A stretch of DNA of 64,000 nucleotides from Aliivibrio fischeri ATCC 7744 = JCM 18803 = DSM 507 (lineage in GTDB: Bacteria > Pseudomonadota > Gammaproteobacteria > Enterobacterales > Vibrionaceae): the NCBI RefSeq assembly GCF_023983475.1, contig NZ_CP092712.1:1178001-1242000 (forward strand), in the 5' to 3' direction. This document shows, in pieces, positions 35,036 through 44,509 of the stretch (its first letter is position 1; the number at the start of each line of letters is the position of its first letter). The position numbers and the translations under genes are program-made. Below the pieces are notes generated by a model. That model worked only from the letters and a program-made list of their open reading frames with translations, did no database searches and was not told where the DNA came from.

Positions 35036-36220
35036 ATGATGAGAAAAATCGGATTATTCATGCCTTTTTTGTTGTTTGTTAGTTATGAAATACAAGCAGA
35101 AATCCCCGGCCTTGCTCCAGAGAAAAAATGGGATTTAAATGGCTATGTAAAGTACATGGCAACCAATACCATTCCTAGCTCCTCCTTATATCCGTCTACC
35201 TTTGATAATTTAATTCACCAACGTTTTAATTTTGAATATCGTTTTTCGGATCATTTACGTGTGAATCTCGGCATGCGTAACCGCCTTATGTTTGGTGATA
35301 CAGCTGAATACCCTAATTATGGAGAGTACATCTCTTATGATCCTGGTTACGTTGATTTATCGAAAAACTGGTTGGATAAAAAGGGCGTTGTGGGGAACTC
35401 ACAGTTTGATCGCGCTTATATCAACTGGAATAAAAATGATTGGCAAGCGAGAGCTGGACGATTCCGTATCAACTGGGGAATGACGACGGTTTGGAATCCG
35501 AATGACATTTTCAATTCTTATTCCATTTATGATTTTGATTATGAAGAGCGTCCAGGAACGGATGCCATAATGGTAAGCAAAAAACTTGGTTTTGCTAGCT
35601 CAATTGATATGGCGTTTAACCCTAATTCAAACAGTGAACTTGATAGCTATGCAACACGATACCTTTTTAATAAACAAGGGTGGGACATGCAAGTTCTATT
35701 AGGTAAATCTCACCTTGATTATGTGCTTGGTGCCGGTTTTGCTGGGGATATTTATGGAGCAGGGTTGAGAGGCGAATTCAGTTGGTTTGAACCCACTCAG
35801 AGTCGTTATGACAACCAAGATCTTGTTGCATCCAGTGTATCAAGCCTTGAAATGGATTATCGATTTAACAGTGTGAATAATTGGGTGCTACAAGGCTCTG
35901 TTATGCATATATCTGAGCCACAAGATGTAGATAGTGCAATGAGCTATTTAAACCTCCCATTAACAGCGCGAACCCTCAGTTTTACCCACTGGACTTTGTA
36001 TTCAAGCTTAGGTTTTGATATCTCTTCTTTATCACGCATGAATATCATGGGAAGTTATTATGATGACGGTTCATATTTTATAGGATTAAACCAAACTTAT
36101 TCGTTATCCGATAACTGGCAGCTTATTGGGGTTGTGCAATATTTTGACGGCATCAATGATAGTGTATTTGGTGAAAACCCAAGTACCTTACTGTATGCGC
36201 AAGTGAAGTGGAGTTTTTAA
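35036..36220 (+). CDS. Outer-membrane beta-barrel protein (DUF1302-like/alginate-export-like)
   Basis: This is a 394-residue precursor with a signal peptide (G-L-F-M-P-F-L-L-F-V-S-Y-E-I-Q-A). Many amphipathic strands follow: W-D-L-N-G-Y-V-K-Y-M, F-D-R-A-Y-I-N-W, A-R-A-G-R-F-R-I-N-W-G and a final Y-A-Q-V-K-W-S-F with terminal Phe. The 'R-x-G-R-x-x-I-x-W-G' and 'N-P-N-D-I-F-N' boxes are typical of large barrels annotated as DUF1302 or porin-like. Two ATGs (35036, 35039) are possible starts behind AAAGGAGG. It follows the chaperone gene by 38 bp. With the LolA-like protein and the ABC transporter it could form an export route across the envelope (inference). Confidence 0.72.
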   Translation: MMRKIGLFMPFLLFVSYEIQAEIPGLAPEKKWDLNGYVKYMATNTIPSSSLYPSTFDNLIHQRFNFEYRFSDHLRVNLGMRNRLMFGDTAEYPNYGEYISYDPGYVDLSKNWLDKKGVVGNSQFDRAYINWNKNDWQARAGRFRINWGMTTVWNPNDIFNSYSIYDFDYEERPGTDAIMVSKKLGFASSIDMAFNPNSNSELDSYATRYLFNKQGWDMQVLLGKSHLDYVLGAGFAGDIYGAGLRGEFSWFEPTQSRYDNQDLVASSVSSLEMDYRFNSVNNWVLQGSVMHISEPQDVDSAMSYLNLPLTARTLSFTHWTLYSSLGFDISSLSRMNIMGSYYDDGSYFIGLNQTYSLSDNWQLIGVVQYFDGINDSVFGENPSTLLYAQVKWSF

Positions 36221-36267
36221 TATAATCATTTGCTCTCAAGCCTTTTTCTTTCGCCACTTTTGATTAA

Positions 36268-36525
36268 TTACTGTGATTGGTATAAGTCTAGATTGCTTTT
36301 TGCTTTATCACGACATAACCACGCTGCAAACTCTCTAATCTTAGGAAGGATGGTAAGATTGGCAGTAATTGCCACAGGCCAAGCAATGGTAAAGCCATTC
36401 ATCCATGCTGATACCCATTCAACACTGAATCCTCCCATTCTAATTGCCGACATAGAACCAGACATTAATAGTGCCATGGTAACTGAAGAAAGTAAGGCGG
36501 ATACCCAAAATTGTTTTCTACTCAT
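36268..36525 (-). CDS. DUF2798 small membrane protein
   Basis: This is an 85-residue protein with two membrane helices. The pattern M-A-L-L-M-S-G-S-M-S in helix 1, then W-M-N-G-F-T-I-A-W-P-V-A in helix 2 and a short tail is that of DUF2798 proteins. The minus strand is favoured over an overlapping plus-strand frame by the AGAGAGA ribosome site and by the family pattern. It is divergent from a LysR gene (111 bp between starts), which probably controls it. Function is unknown. Confidence 0.72.
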   Translation of the reverse strand: MSRKQFWVSALLSSVTMALLMSGSMSAIRMGGFSVEWVSAWMNGFTIAWPVAITANLTILPKIREFAAWLCRDKAKSNLDLYQSQ

Positions 36526-36636
36526 CGTTTCTCTCTTATTCTATTTAATAAATTAACGGGTTAGTTAGGTTGGTAAATTCAATAAGAATGAGTATATTGG
36601 TTTCATTAATGATAGAAAATAGCGAGAACTAGAAGT

Positions 36637-37503
36637 GTGAATTCCATATTTGGAAGTATTGATGATTTGTTTCTCTTCTGTAAAGTGGCTCAACTTGGGT
36701 CACAACAAAGTGCAGCGAAAGAGCTGAAAGTGCCTGTTTCAACGGTTTCACGCAGGATTTCATCTATGGAAGAGAAGTTAGGCGTTCGCTTATTAGAGAA
36801 AAGGGGACGAGAACTCGTACCAACAGAAACAGGGAAACACTATTATCAATTGCTTGAGAGTCAGTTTTCAGACTTAGAAAGTAACTGTCATCAACTTAAT
36901 GAGCACATTGATGAAGTGACAGGGATGATCCGTTTATCTTTACCATATCGATTCTATCATCATTACGTTCGTGATTTGATCGTGGATTTTTTATTGGAAT
37001 ACCCAAAGACGCAAATTGAAATCAATCTATGTGCAGAAGATACATTACCAGCCACAGATCGAGATTTGGTACTGACTTTTGATATTAGCAGAGCCGATGG
37101 AATGATAGCTCGCCCTCTGTTTTTAGCAAAGCATGGTGTATTTGTGACGAAATCTTATTGGGAAAATAATCAAACAAAGAATATTGAAGAGTTAGATTGG
37201 ATTCGATTGAATGATCAAAAAAATCTGACTTATACCGATGAGAAGCAAATCTTAAAGGAAATACATGTGCGTCCTAGGTTAGAGGTGAATGATCTTGACC
37301 AAGTTCTTCATGCTGCAATCAAAGGACTAGGGGCAGCTCGATTACCAGTGCATCTTGTTACTTCTGATATGGACTTAGTTGAGATCTTTCCTGATTATTC
37401 GTTTCCACCAAGGCAATCGTATTTAGTATATAAACAACGAAAATATCAACCTAAAGCATTAACGATTCTAGTAGAGCGGATTATTAGCGCGATGGAACGA
37501 TAA
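36637..37503 (+). CDS. LysR-family transcriptional regulator
   Basis: This is a 288-residue regulator starting with GTG. The HTH is F-C-K-V-A-Q-L-G-S-Q-Q-S-A-A-K-E-L-K-V-P, then V-S-T-V-S-R-R-I-S-S-M-E. The effector domain (from about 90) contains G-M-I-R-L-S-L-P and the late L-H-A-A-I-K-G-L-G-A-A-R-L-P, typical of the AaeR/CrgA-like branch. No better start is available in frame. It is divergent from the DUF2798 gene, the likely target. The ligand is unknown. Confidence 0.88.
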   Translation: MNSIFGSIDDLFLFCKVAQLGSQQSAAKELKVPVSTVSRRISSMEEKLGVRLLEKRGRELVPTETGKHYYQLLESQFSDLESNCHQLNEHIDEVTGMIRLSLPYRFYHHYVRDLIVDFLLEYPKTQIEINLCAEDTLPATDRDLVLTFDISRADGMIARPLFLAKHGVFVTKSYWENNQTKNIEELDWIRLNDQKNLTYTDEKQILKEIHVRPRLEVNDLDQVLHAAIKGLGAARLPVHLVTSDMDLVEIFPDYSFPPRQSYLVYKQRKYQPKALTILVERIISAMER

Positions 37504-37534
37504 AATCCAAGTGCGTTAACACTTGGATTTATTA
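37503..37534. terminator. Terminator between convergent LysR and HAD genes
   Basis: AAATCCAAGTG / CACTTGGATTT forms an 11-bp perfect stem with a 6-base loop, flanked by A and T residues on each side. Confidence 0.8.
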
Positions 37535-37550
37535 TTGAAATAGGGAAGCG

Positions 37551-38534
37551 TTAGTAAACGGTACACCACTCATTTTTCATATCGATTAAATACCAGTTAT
37601 TACGCTGGTTAGCTTCATCCATCGCTTTATCTAAATGGCCAACACTTGATTTACGATCGTATTTCCACTCACGATCTTCGTCAGTGTGATGAACGATCAT
37701 CGCCATTGAATTTGGCTGGCTAGTTGCCCATTGCATCATTGCATGGTCACCATCTGAGTTACCAACCGCTAATACTGGTTTCTTACCAATGATGTGTTGA
37801 ATATTTTCAACCTTACCCGCTTTGTCATCAATGGTCAGGATTTCACCCAGTTTAGTGACTGTTGGATTGCCATTGTTGTAATCGTATTTGTATTTTAATG
37901 CGCTACCAATGATTTGTTCTTCAGGAATGCCATAAACTTCTGGTGCCCATGTACGCATGAAATCCACGCCACCGCCAGAAACGATATAAACTTTAAAATC
38001 ATGATCTTGTAGGTAAGTGACCATTTCACGCATTGGTTTATAAGTAAGCTCAGTATAGGCTTTATTAAAATGTGGGTCTTTTGCTACTTCTAACCATTGT
38101 GCGACAGTTTGTTGATATTCTTCAACCGTCATGCCGCTGTGAGTTGCTGTAACTATGTCGAGTAAAGCCTTTTCACCACCAGCAAACACGCCTTTAATGT
38201 CGTTATTTAGAACAGATTTAAATGGTTCTTGTGTTTTCCATTCAGGGTGTTCTTTTGCCATGCTTTTTACTTGGTCCAGTGCGAATGCTAACTGAAAGTA
38301 GTAAGGTTTTTCTGACCATAATGTTCCATCGTTATCGAAGACAGCAATACGATCTTGTTCAGGTATAAATGTTTTTTTTGAGGTATCCGTAGATTGATCA
38401 ACGTAGTTTACGATTGCTGTTTTACTTGCTCCATCTTGCCATGAAGGTAGTAGGTTTGGGTCACAATCTAAAGCCATCGCTGAAAAGGATAAGCCAGATA
38501 AGACTGCTAGGGCACAGAGTTTTTTCTTATTCAT
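37551..38534 (-). CDS. Secreted HAD-superfamily phosphatase (phosphoserine-phosphatase-like)
   Basis: This is a 327-residue precursor with a signal peptide (L-C-A-L-A-V-L-S-G-L-S-F-S-A-M-A). HAD motif I is A-V-F-D-N-D-G-T-L-W, motif II Y-I-V-S-G-G-G, and motif IV A-V-G-N-S-D-G-D. A helical cap lies between motifs I and II. It therefore hydrolyses a phosphate ester in the periplasm with an aspartyl-phosphate intermediate. Periplasmic HAD phosphatases of this type are annotated as phosphoserine phosphatase-like; the real substrate is unknown. It is a single gene between the LysR gene and murR. Confidence 0.85.
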   Translation of the reverse strand: MNKKKLCALAVLSGLSFSAMALDCDPNLLPSWQDGASKTAIVNYVDQSTDTSKKTFIPEQDRIAVFDNDGTLWSEKPYYFQLAFALDQVKSMAKEHPEWKTQEPFKSVLNNDIKGVFAGGEKALLDIVTATHSGMTVEEYQQTVAQWLEVAKDPHFNKAYTELTYKPMREMVTYLQDHDFKVYIVSGGGVDFMRTWAPEVYGIPEEQIIGSALKYKYDYNNGNPTVTKLGEILTIDDKAGKVENIQHIIGKKPVLAVGNSDGDHAMMQWATSQPNSMAMIVHHTDEDREWKYDRKSSVGHLDKAMDEANQRNNWYLIDMKNEWCTVY

Positions 38535-38647
38535 ATTATTATTTACCTATTGTTTGTATCGTTTGAATACATTTATAAAGTCTAGCAATAAATGTCATGA
38601 AAAAAGGTTATAAGTGGTATAACAGCTTATACTGACTACTTGTTATA

Positions 38648-39499
38648 TTAGATCCTATTCATAGTAGACGATATTTCATCAATCAACAGCTTAGCTTTAT
38701 CACTTTTTATTTGTAACAACGTCATGAAGAGTAAATCGGTAATTACATTCTGAGCGGTTCTTGATGAGATGGATGAACTACGAAATTGTCTTTCATCTGC
38801 AATAGTATCAATACAAAAGTTAGCCAATTTACGTAGAGGGCTTTTCTTTGTACTTGTTAAAGCAATCACCGTTGCCCCTTTATCCATTGCTGTTTGTGCT
38901 GCCATTAGGATTTCTTTTCGGCTACCAGAATATGAGATAACGATTTGAACATCTTGTTTGGTTAAGGTATTCGCCGTTGCAATTTGAACATGACTATCTT
39001 GCTCAGTCAGTGCTGTCATTCCAATTTTCAGTAATTTGAACGCCAGATCTTTCGCTGTTAATGCGGAGCCACCAATCCCCACAATTTGAATACGTTGCGC
39101 TTGGTTAAGCAGAGTTGTGATGAGTTCAAATTCAGAGAAATTAATCGCGTTTGTCGTAGCAATCAGTGCGTGAGTTTTTTCTTGTACTAACTTCTGAGCA
39201 ATGGTCAGGGAGGAGTCGTCACTATTGATCTTGTTATGGATAGGGCGCTCAGGTTCGAGGATGGCTTGTTTTCGACCAAGATCTTCAATAATCGCTAACT
39301 TGAATGCCGTAAATCCTTTAAACCCGAGCCGTTGAGTAAGTTTCACAATACTTGATTGCGATACGCCTACTTTAGCGGCAAGAGCTTGACTCGAATAGGA
39401 GCTGATTGAAGCTGGATCATCAAGAATAAAGTCCAAAATTTTTATCCCATTTGAGGATAAATTGCTTCTTTGGTTCTGTATCTTTTCTAAAATATTCAT
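38648..39499 (-). CDS. murR: MurR/RpiR-family regulator of MurNAc catabolism
   Basis: This 283-residue regulator has an N-terminal RpiR-type HTH (Y-S-S-Q-A-L-A-A-K-V-G-V-S-Q-S-S-I-V-K-L, then R-L-G-F-K-G). A C-terminal SIS sugar-phosphate-binding domain has I-V-G-I-G-G-S-A-L-T-A-K-D-L-A, S-Y-S-G-S-R-K-E and V-I-A-L-T-S. It is divergent from murQ-murP, exactly as in E. coli, where MurR is a repressor released by MurNAc-6-phosphate. The 260-bp gap holds two GAAT-N5-ATTC palindromes and a CRP-like site. Context makes the specific name safe. Confidence 0.88.
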   Translation of the reverse strand: MNILEKIQNQRSNLSSNGIKILDFILDDPASISSYSSQALAAKVGVSQSSIVKLTQRLGFKGFTAFKLAIIEDLGRKQAILEPERPIHNKINSDDSSLTIAQKLVQEKTHALIATTNAINFSEFELITTLLNQAQRIQIVGIGGSALTAKDLAFKLLKIGMTALTEQDSHVQIATANTLTKQDVQIVISYSGSRKEILMAAQTAMDKGATVIALTSTKKSPLRKLANFCIDTIADERQFRSSSISSRTAQNVITDLLFMTLLQIKSDKAKLLIDEISSTMNRI

Positions 39500-39516
39500 T
39501 CCATCTCATTTTTATT

Positions 39517-39529
39517 GAATTAATTATTC
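39517..39529. promoter_or_regulatory. Candidate MurR operator (murR side)
   Basis: GAAT-TAATT-ATTC lies 18 bp upstream of the murR start. The same GAAT-N5-ATTC symmetry occurs again near murQ, suggesting binding by the dimeric regulator. Confidence 0.45.
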
Positions 39530-39672
39530 CAATTTTTCTTATATTATTCTTTTGTTTTTAACTCTGTATAACAAGTTGTATTTAAACAGTTTATTACATT
39601 TAGTGAACTGTTTTTACTTAATTTTAAAATGTATTTATTCCATCTATTTTGAGAGTTTAGAATAACTTTTGT

Positions 39673-39688
39673 TGTGATTTTGGTCACT
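39673..39688 (+). promoter_or_regulatory. CRP-like site upstream of murQ
   Basis: TGTGA-TTTTGG-TCACT matches the CRP consensus at nine of ten fixed positions, 72 bp before murQ. The E. coli murQP operon is CRP-dependent. Confidence 0.6.
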
Positions 39689-39693
39689 TTATG

Positions 39694-39706
39694 GAATTTT
39701 TTATTC
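39694..39706. promoter_or_regulatory. Candidate MurR operator (murQ side)
   Basis: GAAT-TTTTT-ATTC lies just downstream of the CRP-like site and upstream of murQ, a good position for repression. Confidence 0.45.
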
Positions 39707-39759
39707 TTTATGATAGCAAGCATCAAAATTAAGCATTTAACTTTTAAAGAGTACAGATT

Positions 39760-40659
39760 ATGAAAATCGATTTAACAACATTAGTAACAGAGAGCCGTAA
39801 CAAAGCGAGTGAAAATATTGATGTGTTATCAACGGTAGAAATGCTAACCGTTATTAACCAAGAAGATCAAAAAGTCGCATTGGCTGTTGAAGCGATTCTT
39901 CCTCAAATTGCAGATGTTGTTGATGCCATTGCCGTTGCTTTTCAATCTGGCGGTCGTTTGATTTATACCGGTGCAGGTACTTCAGGGCGCTTAGGTATTT
40001 TGGATGCGAGTGAATGTCCTCCAACGTATGGTTCAAACCCTGATTTAGTTGTTGGCTTAATTGCTGGTGGTCACAAAGCGATTTTAAAAGCGGTTGAGAA
40101 TGCTGAAGACAACCGTGAACTAGGTGCATCGGATCTACAAGATCTCGGTCTTAATGAGAAAGACGTTTTAGTTGGTATTGCGGCAAGTGGCCGAACACCT
40201 TATGTACTTGGTGCGATGGAATATGCGAAATCAGTAGGTGCAACGGTTGCGACACTAAGCTGTAATCCAAATAGCCCAATGACAGAGCTTGCAGATATTA
40301 ACATGACACCTGTTGTAGGCCCTGAAGTGGTTACAGGCTCTTCTCGAATGAAGGCGGGCACAGCACAAAAATTAGTGCTGAATATGCTAACAACAGGAGC
40401 GATGATCCGTACTGGTAAAGTATTTGGAAACCTAATGGTTGACGTAGAAGCAACCAATGCAAAATTAGTTCAACGACAAAAAAATATTGTGATTGAAGCA
40501 ACAGGTTGCTCAGAAGTCGAAGCTTCAGAAGCGTTATCTCAATGTGAGAATCACTGTAAAACCGCCATTTTAATGGTCTTGTCAGGGTTAGATGCACAAA
40601 GTGCGAAAGCTAAATTAGCACAACATAATGGCTTTATTCGAAATGCACTTTCAGACTAG
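39760..40659 (+). CDS. murQ: N-acetylmuramic acid 6-phosphate etherase
   Basis: This is a 299-residue SIS-fold enzyme. It has [22 protein letters not shown], the MurQ hallmark with the catalytic Glu in D-A-S-E-C. Later come [23 protein letters not shown] and [11 protein letters not shown]. It cleaves the lactyl ether of MurNAc-6-P to give GlcNAc-6-P and D-lactate in the cytoplasm. The length equals that of E. coli MurQ (298). It is followed 89 bp later by murP and is divergent from murR. Confidence 0.96.
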   Translation: MKIDLTTLVTESRNKASENIDVLSTVEMLTVINQEDQKVALAVEAILPQIADVVDAIAVAFQSGGRLIYTGAGTSGRLGILDASECPPTYGSNPDLVVGLIAGGHKAILKAVENAEDNRELGASDLQDLGLNEKDVLVGIAASGRTPYVLGAMEYAKSVGATVATLSCNPNSPMTELADINMTPVVGPEVVTGSSRMKAGTAQKLVLNMLTTGAMIRTGKVFGNLMVDVEATNAKLVQRQKNIVIEATGCSEVEASEALSQCENHCKTAILMVLSGLDAQSAKAKLAQHNGFIRNALSD

Positions 40660-40748
40660 TAATTGGTAACAAGGCCTTATACCAATCTGGATGAATCAAA
40701 TGTTATCTAGGCTGGTACCTCAACGAACAAATTAAAAAGGAACAGAAG

Positions 40749-42203
40749 ATGGCTAAAATAACCACTTCCATGATTCAAGAGATACTGACCGCAATTGGTG
40801 GCAAATCAAATGTCATTAAGTGTGGAAACTGTATGACACGTCTGCGCCTTACCCTTCATGATGATAATTTAGCAGATAGAGACACAATCAAACGCATTGC
40901 TGGTGTGATGGGACTGGTTGAAAGTGATGATCAATTTCAAATCGTATTAGGCCCAGGTAAAGCACAAACAGCAGCTGAGATGATGAATGAAATGATGGAA
41001 GGAGAGGAAGATAACTCTGCTTCAACAGCGACCGAAAGCCGAGATTTAAAAGACGTTGCATCAGAACATAAACAGAAATTGAAGAAAAAACAAACCAGCG
41101 CAGCACAACGTTTTTTGAGCAAGTTTGCTACCATTTTTACTCCATTAATTCCGGGGTTCATTGCTGCTGGTCTGTTACTTGGTTTCGCAACTTTACTTGA
41201 TCAAATTTATATCATAGGTAATGAATCACCAAATGCGAATCTGGTGGATTTAATCCTTTATATGAAAGTCTTCAGTAAAGGCTTATTCAGCTTCTTAAGT
41301 ATTTTAATTGGTTACAATGCTCAACAAGCTTTTGGTGGTTCAGGGGTAAATGGTGCGATCCTAGCGTCATTGTTTGTACTTGGTTATAACCCTGATGCAA
41401 CCTCTGGTATTTATTCTGGTATGACGGATTTCTTTGGCCATGGTATTGATCCAAGAGGCAACATTATTGGTGTATTGATTGCTGCTATTATCGGTGCAAG
41501 CGTTGAGAAGAAAGTTCGCCAATACATGCCTGATAACCTAGATATGATTTTAACTTCGGTTGTGACGTTACTTATTATGGGTGCGGTTACCTTTGTGGTT
41601 ATCATGCCGATTGGTGGTGTGTTATTCCAAGGCATGTCATGGTTATTCATGAACTTAAACGGTAACCCAATTGGTAGTGCAATTCTTGCGGGTCTGTTTT
41701 TAATCTCAGTAATGTTTGGTATTCACCAAGGCTTTGTACCGGTTTACTTTGCTTTAATGGATGCACAAGGCTTTAACTCACTGTTCCCAATCCTTGCGAT
41801 GGCAGGTGCAGGTCAAGTGGGTGCTGCATTGGCTCTGTATGCAAAAGCAAATAAAGACGCATTGTTACGTACTCAAGTAAAAGGTTCTATTATCCCAGGC
41901 TTTTTAGGCATAGGTGAGCCACTTATTTACGGTGTAACACTTCCACGAGTGAAACCATTTATCACTGCTTGCGTAGGTGGTGCAGCAGGTGGCTTCTTTA
42001 TCGGATTAGTTTCATACATGGGCTTACCCGTTGGTTTGAATACTGTATTTGGTCCATCAGGTATCGTTGCTCTACCTCTTATGACATCTAATGCAGGTAT
42101 CTTTGCCGGAATGCTAGTCTTTGCAGCAGGTTTGGTCATCTCATACGTCGCTGGCTTTCTTGCAACTTGGTTCTTCGGAACAAAGAATGTTGATTTAAGC
42201 TAA
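40749..42203 (+). CDS. murP: PTS N-acetylmuramic acid-specific EIIBC component
   Basis: This is a 484-residue membrane permease. The N-terminal EIIB domain has the phosphocysteine in [12 protein letters not shown] linker (~85-115) and a ten-helix EIIC domain follow, with [13 protein letters not shown] near residue 385. No EIIA domain is attached; in E. coli MurP uses the glucose EIIA. It imports MurNAc and phosphorylates it to MurNAc-6-P, the MurQ substrate. Ribosome site AAAGGAA. The operon ends at a strong terminator. Confidence 0.94.
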   Translation: MAKITTSMIQEILTAIGGKSNVIKCGNCMTRLRLTLHDDNLADRDTIKRIAGVMGLVESDDQFQIVLGPGKAQTAAEMMNEMMEGEEDNSASTATESRDLKDVASEHKQKLKKKQTSAAQRFLSKFATIFTPLIPGFIAAGLLLGFATLLDQIYIIGNESPNANLVDLILYMKVFSKGLFSFLSILIGYNAQQAFGGSGVNGAILASLFVLGYNPDATSGIYSGMTDFFGHGIDPRGNIIGVLIAAIIGASVEKKVRQYMPDNLDMILTSVVTLLIMGAVTFVVIMPIGGVLFQGMSWLFMNLNGNPIGSAILAGLFLISVMFGIHQGFVPVYFALMDAQGFNSLFPILAMAGAGQVGAALALYAKANKDALLRTQVKGSIIPGFLGIGEPLIYGVTLPRVKPFITACVGGAAGGFFIGLVSYMGLPVGLNTVFGPSGIVALPLMTSNAGIFAGMLVFAAGLVISYVAGFLATWFFGTKNVDLS

Positions 42204-42261
42204 GAGAAGAGTTCATAGAATAAATTAACGAATAAAAAGTACTTTCCCCTATAAGTACGCT

Positions 42262-42297
42262 AAGGCCTCACAGGTACCACTGTGAGGCCTTTTTTTA
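42262..42297 (+). terminator. Terminator after murP
   Basis: AGGCCTCACA / TGTGAGGCCT forms a perfect 10-bp stem followed by seven T. Confidence 0.92.
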
Positions 42298-42374
42298 TCA
42301 AAAATCAGACACCTCTGGTATAGCAACAAGAAAAGGGTACAATGCACGCAATTCTCATATTGTTAGGAAAGCTT

Positions 42375-42914
42375 GTGGCTCTTAAACCAACCATCTATAA
42401 ATTTCGTGTCGCTTTAACAGACATGAATCGTGATCATTATGATTCATTGAATTTGACGATTGCTCAGCACCCTTCAGAAAACACTGAGCGCATGATGGCA
42501 CGTGTATTGGCGTTTTGCTTAAATGCAAGAGAAGGTCTGGTCTTCACTAAAGGGCTATCAGAAGTTGATGAACCTGATATTTGGGTTCGTGAATATGATG
42601 ATTCTGTTTCACTATGGATTGATGCCGGTGAGCCAGATGCGGATCGCATGAAAAAAGCAACGCGTCAGTCAAAAGAAACCAAAGTTTATAGCTTCAACTC
42701 AAAGTCAGAAGTGTGGTGGAAACAAAACCAAAGTAAATTTGCTCCTTATTCAGTTGATGTTGTTCGTTTTGATTGGGAACAAATTCAAGCGTTTGCCGCA
42801 TTACTACAAAGAACGATGGATATTTCAGTGATGATCACAGGTGACTCTGCATTTATTTCAACTGAGCAGGGCGAGTGTGAAGTTACTTGGGAAACCTTAC
42901 AATCAGTAGAATAA
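42375..42914 (+). CDS. yaeQ: YaeQ-family protein
   Basis: This is a 179-residue protein clearly homologous to E. coli YaeQ. It has A-L-K-P-T-I-Y-K-F at the start, H-P-S-E-N-T-E-R-M-M-A-R-V-L-A-F, F-T-K-G-L-S, D-E-P-D-I-W, and S-E-V-W-W-K-Q-N-Q-S-K. GTG at 42375 is the start: it aligns with the YaeQ N-terminus and has AGGA seven bases upstream, whereas the upstream ATG at 42342 adds a non-homologous hydrophobic tail. YaeQ has a PD-(D/E)XK nuclease-like fold; its biological role is not established. It stands alone downstream of the murP terminator. Confidence 0.9.
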   Translation: MALKPTIYKFRVALTDMNRDHYDSLNLTIAQHPSENTERMMARVLAFCLNAREGLVFTKGLSEVDEPDIWVREYDDSVSLWIDAGEPDADRMKKATRQSKETKVYSFNSKSEVWWKQNQSKFAPYSVDVVRFDWEQIQAFAALLQRTMDISVMITGDSAFISTEQGECEVTWETLQSVE

Positions 42915-43023
42915 GTGATTTAGATTCATTTATTTGATTTTACTGTTTCAGTAATTAAATCTGGTTCATAATGCCTTCTGTTTAGCCTTTATTCAGAAGG
43001 CATTTTTTATGGAGCCGACTTTG

Positions 43024-43737
43024 ATGGATCTTGGTTTATTATCTGCAATGTTTCTTATCTTTATAGGATCATTTGTTCAAAGCGCGATTGGTTTTGGACT
43101 TGCTATTGTTACTGCGCCACTGCTATTTTTAATTTCTCCTGATTACGTTCCTGCCCCAATAGTGATTGTCGGTTTATTCTTATCCATTATTAATGCGTAT
43201 AAACATAAAGCGAATGTGTCTTTTCGAGGTTTAGGGTACGCATTTTTAGGTCGGATTCCCGGCTCTGTATTTGGTGGCTTACTGCTTTATTACGTAGATG
43301 CAAAACTGTTGTCTCTTTGGATTGGCGTAGTGGTATTACTTGCCGTTGCGATTAGCTTGCTTCCATTTCGTATTGAACCAAATAACTCAAGAATGACGAT
43401 TGCAGGTTTCTTTTCAGGTCTCTTTGGCACCAGTTCTGGTATTGGTGGCCCTCCAATGGCACTGTTATTACAGCATCAAGAAGCAAACCTTATTCGAGCT
43501 AACTTATCCGCTTTCTTTGTTGTGAGTAGTTTTATTTCTCTTGCAGTGCAAGTACCTGCGGGATATATGAGCTTAAATCATTTATATCTTACGTTGCCAT
43601 TACTTCCGGCTTCGGTTATCGGTTATCTGGTCGCAATGAAAGTAGTGGATAAAATCGATAAAGGAACAATAAGAAAGGTGTCTTTGGTGATGTGTTCGGT
43701 ATCAGGTATTGCTGCGATAGTATTAGGAATGAGGTGA
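43024..43737 (+). CDS. TauE/SafE-family anion (sulfite/organosulfonate) exporter
   Basis: This is a 237-residue polytopic membrane protein with about seven or eight helices. Family motifs are F-V-Q-S-A-I-G-F-G-L-A-I-V-T-A-P-L-L, G-R-I-P-G-S and G-L-F-G-T-S-S-G-I-G-G-P-P-M-A-L-L. Members export sulfite, sulfoacetate or related anions. The ATG at 43024 is favoured by GGAG eight bases upstream. No sulfur-metabolism genes are adjacent, so the substrate is open. Confidence 0.88.
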   Translation: MDLGLLSAMFLIFIGSFVQSAIGFGLAIVTAPLLFLISPDYVPAPIVIVGLFLSIINAYKHKANVSFRGLGYAFLGRIPGSVFGGLLLYYVDAKLLSLWIGVVVLLAVAISLLPFRIEPNNSRMTIAGFFSGLFGTSSGIGGPPMALLLQHQEANLIRANLSAFFVVSSFISLAVQVPAGYMSLNHLYLTLPLLPASVIGYLVAMKVVDKIDKGTIRKVSLVMCSVSGIAAIVLGMR

Positions 43738-43911
43738 ATGCCTTAACTTGTATTGCTAATTCAATATGGTGTGGTGTTAATAAAAATATCTATTGACCTG
43801 TCTAAAGCTTCATAGTCTATGCTTTATCAAGTAAACGGAAGGCGTTTTATTTCAAATGATTTATTTGAAGTGGTGCGCCTTCAAAAACGGTTTAAAACAT
43901 TAGAGATAGAC

Positions 43912-44421
43912 ATGAAATTTAGAAGTGAAAAAGAATTCGATCATAAAGCAATTGAAAACGTAACTTATAAAGCGTTTGAAAACCATCCGCATCATGCTTC
44001 GGGTGCAAAACCAACAGAGCATAAAATCATTGAACGATTACGTGAGAATAATGCACTTACTCTGTCACTTGTGGCTGAGAAGGGTGACACCATCATTGGG
44101 CATATTGCATTTTCACCTGTATTAATTAATGGCAAGGATTCGAAATGGTACGGTTTAGGGCCTGTTTCGGTATTACCTGAGCATCAAAGTGAAGGCATTG
44201 GTTCCCGTTTAATTCGTTTAGGTCTTGAGCAATTAATCGAGCAAGGTGCGGAAGGGGCAGTGTTACTTGGTGAGCCAGAATATTATCAACGATTTGGCTT
44301 TAAATCGGATGAAAAATTAATATTAGAAGGTGTACCTGCTGAGTATTTCTTATGTCTGCCATTAACAGAAATTGAAATACCTCAGGGTGAAGTTAACTAT
44401 CATCCGGCGTTCTTTGAATAA
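43912..44421 (+). CDS. GNAT-family N-acetyltransferase (YhbS-like)
   Basis: This 169-residue protein has the acetyl-CoA-binding motif A in L-G-P-V-S-V-L-P-E-H-Q-S-E-G-I-G-S-R-L-I. Earlier I-I-G-H-I-A-F-S-P-V and later L-L-G-E-P-E-Y-Y-Q-R-F-G-F-K are typical of the YhbS/predicted-acetyltransferase group. The ATG at 43912 matches where the GNAT fold begins (K-F-R-S-E); the longer frame from 43819 adds unrelated residues. The substrate is unknown. It is a single gene ending at a terminator shared with the BCCT gene. Confidence 0.87.
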   Translation: MKFRSEKEFDHKAIENVTYKAFENHPHHASGAKPTEHKIIERLRENNALTLSLVAEKGDTIIGHIAFSPVLINGKDSKWYGLGPVSVLPEHQSEGIGSRLIRLGLEQLIEQGAEGAVLLGEPEYYQRFGFKSDEKLILEGVPAEYFLCLPLTEIEIPQGEVNYHPAFFE

Positions 44422-44451
44422 ATAGAGCTGATAATTCGCTACATTGACATA

Positions 44452-44481
44452 AAAAAACCGCTGGAAGTTCAGCGGTTTTTT
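44452..44481. terminator. Bidirectional terminator between GNAT and BCCT genes
   Basis: AAAAAACCGCT / AGCGGTTTTTT forms a perfect stem with A and T runs on opposite sides. Confidence 0.88.
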
Positions 44482-44509
44482 CATATTTAGCATTTAAGTT
44501 AATGCAAGA

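Noticed and set aside
36230-36556. Plus-strand reading frame of 108 codons overlapping the DUF2798 gene
   Set aside because: It matches no family. The opposite strand gives a recognisable two-helix DUF2798 protein with a good ribosome site.
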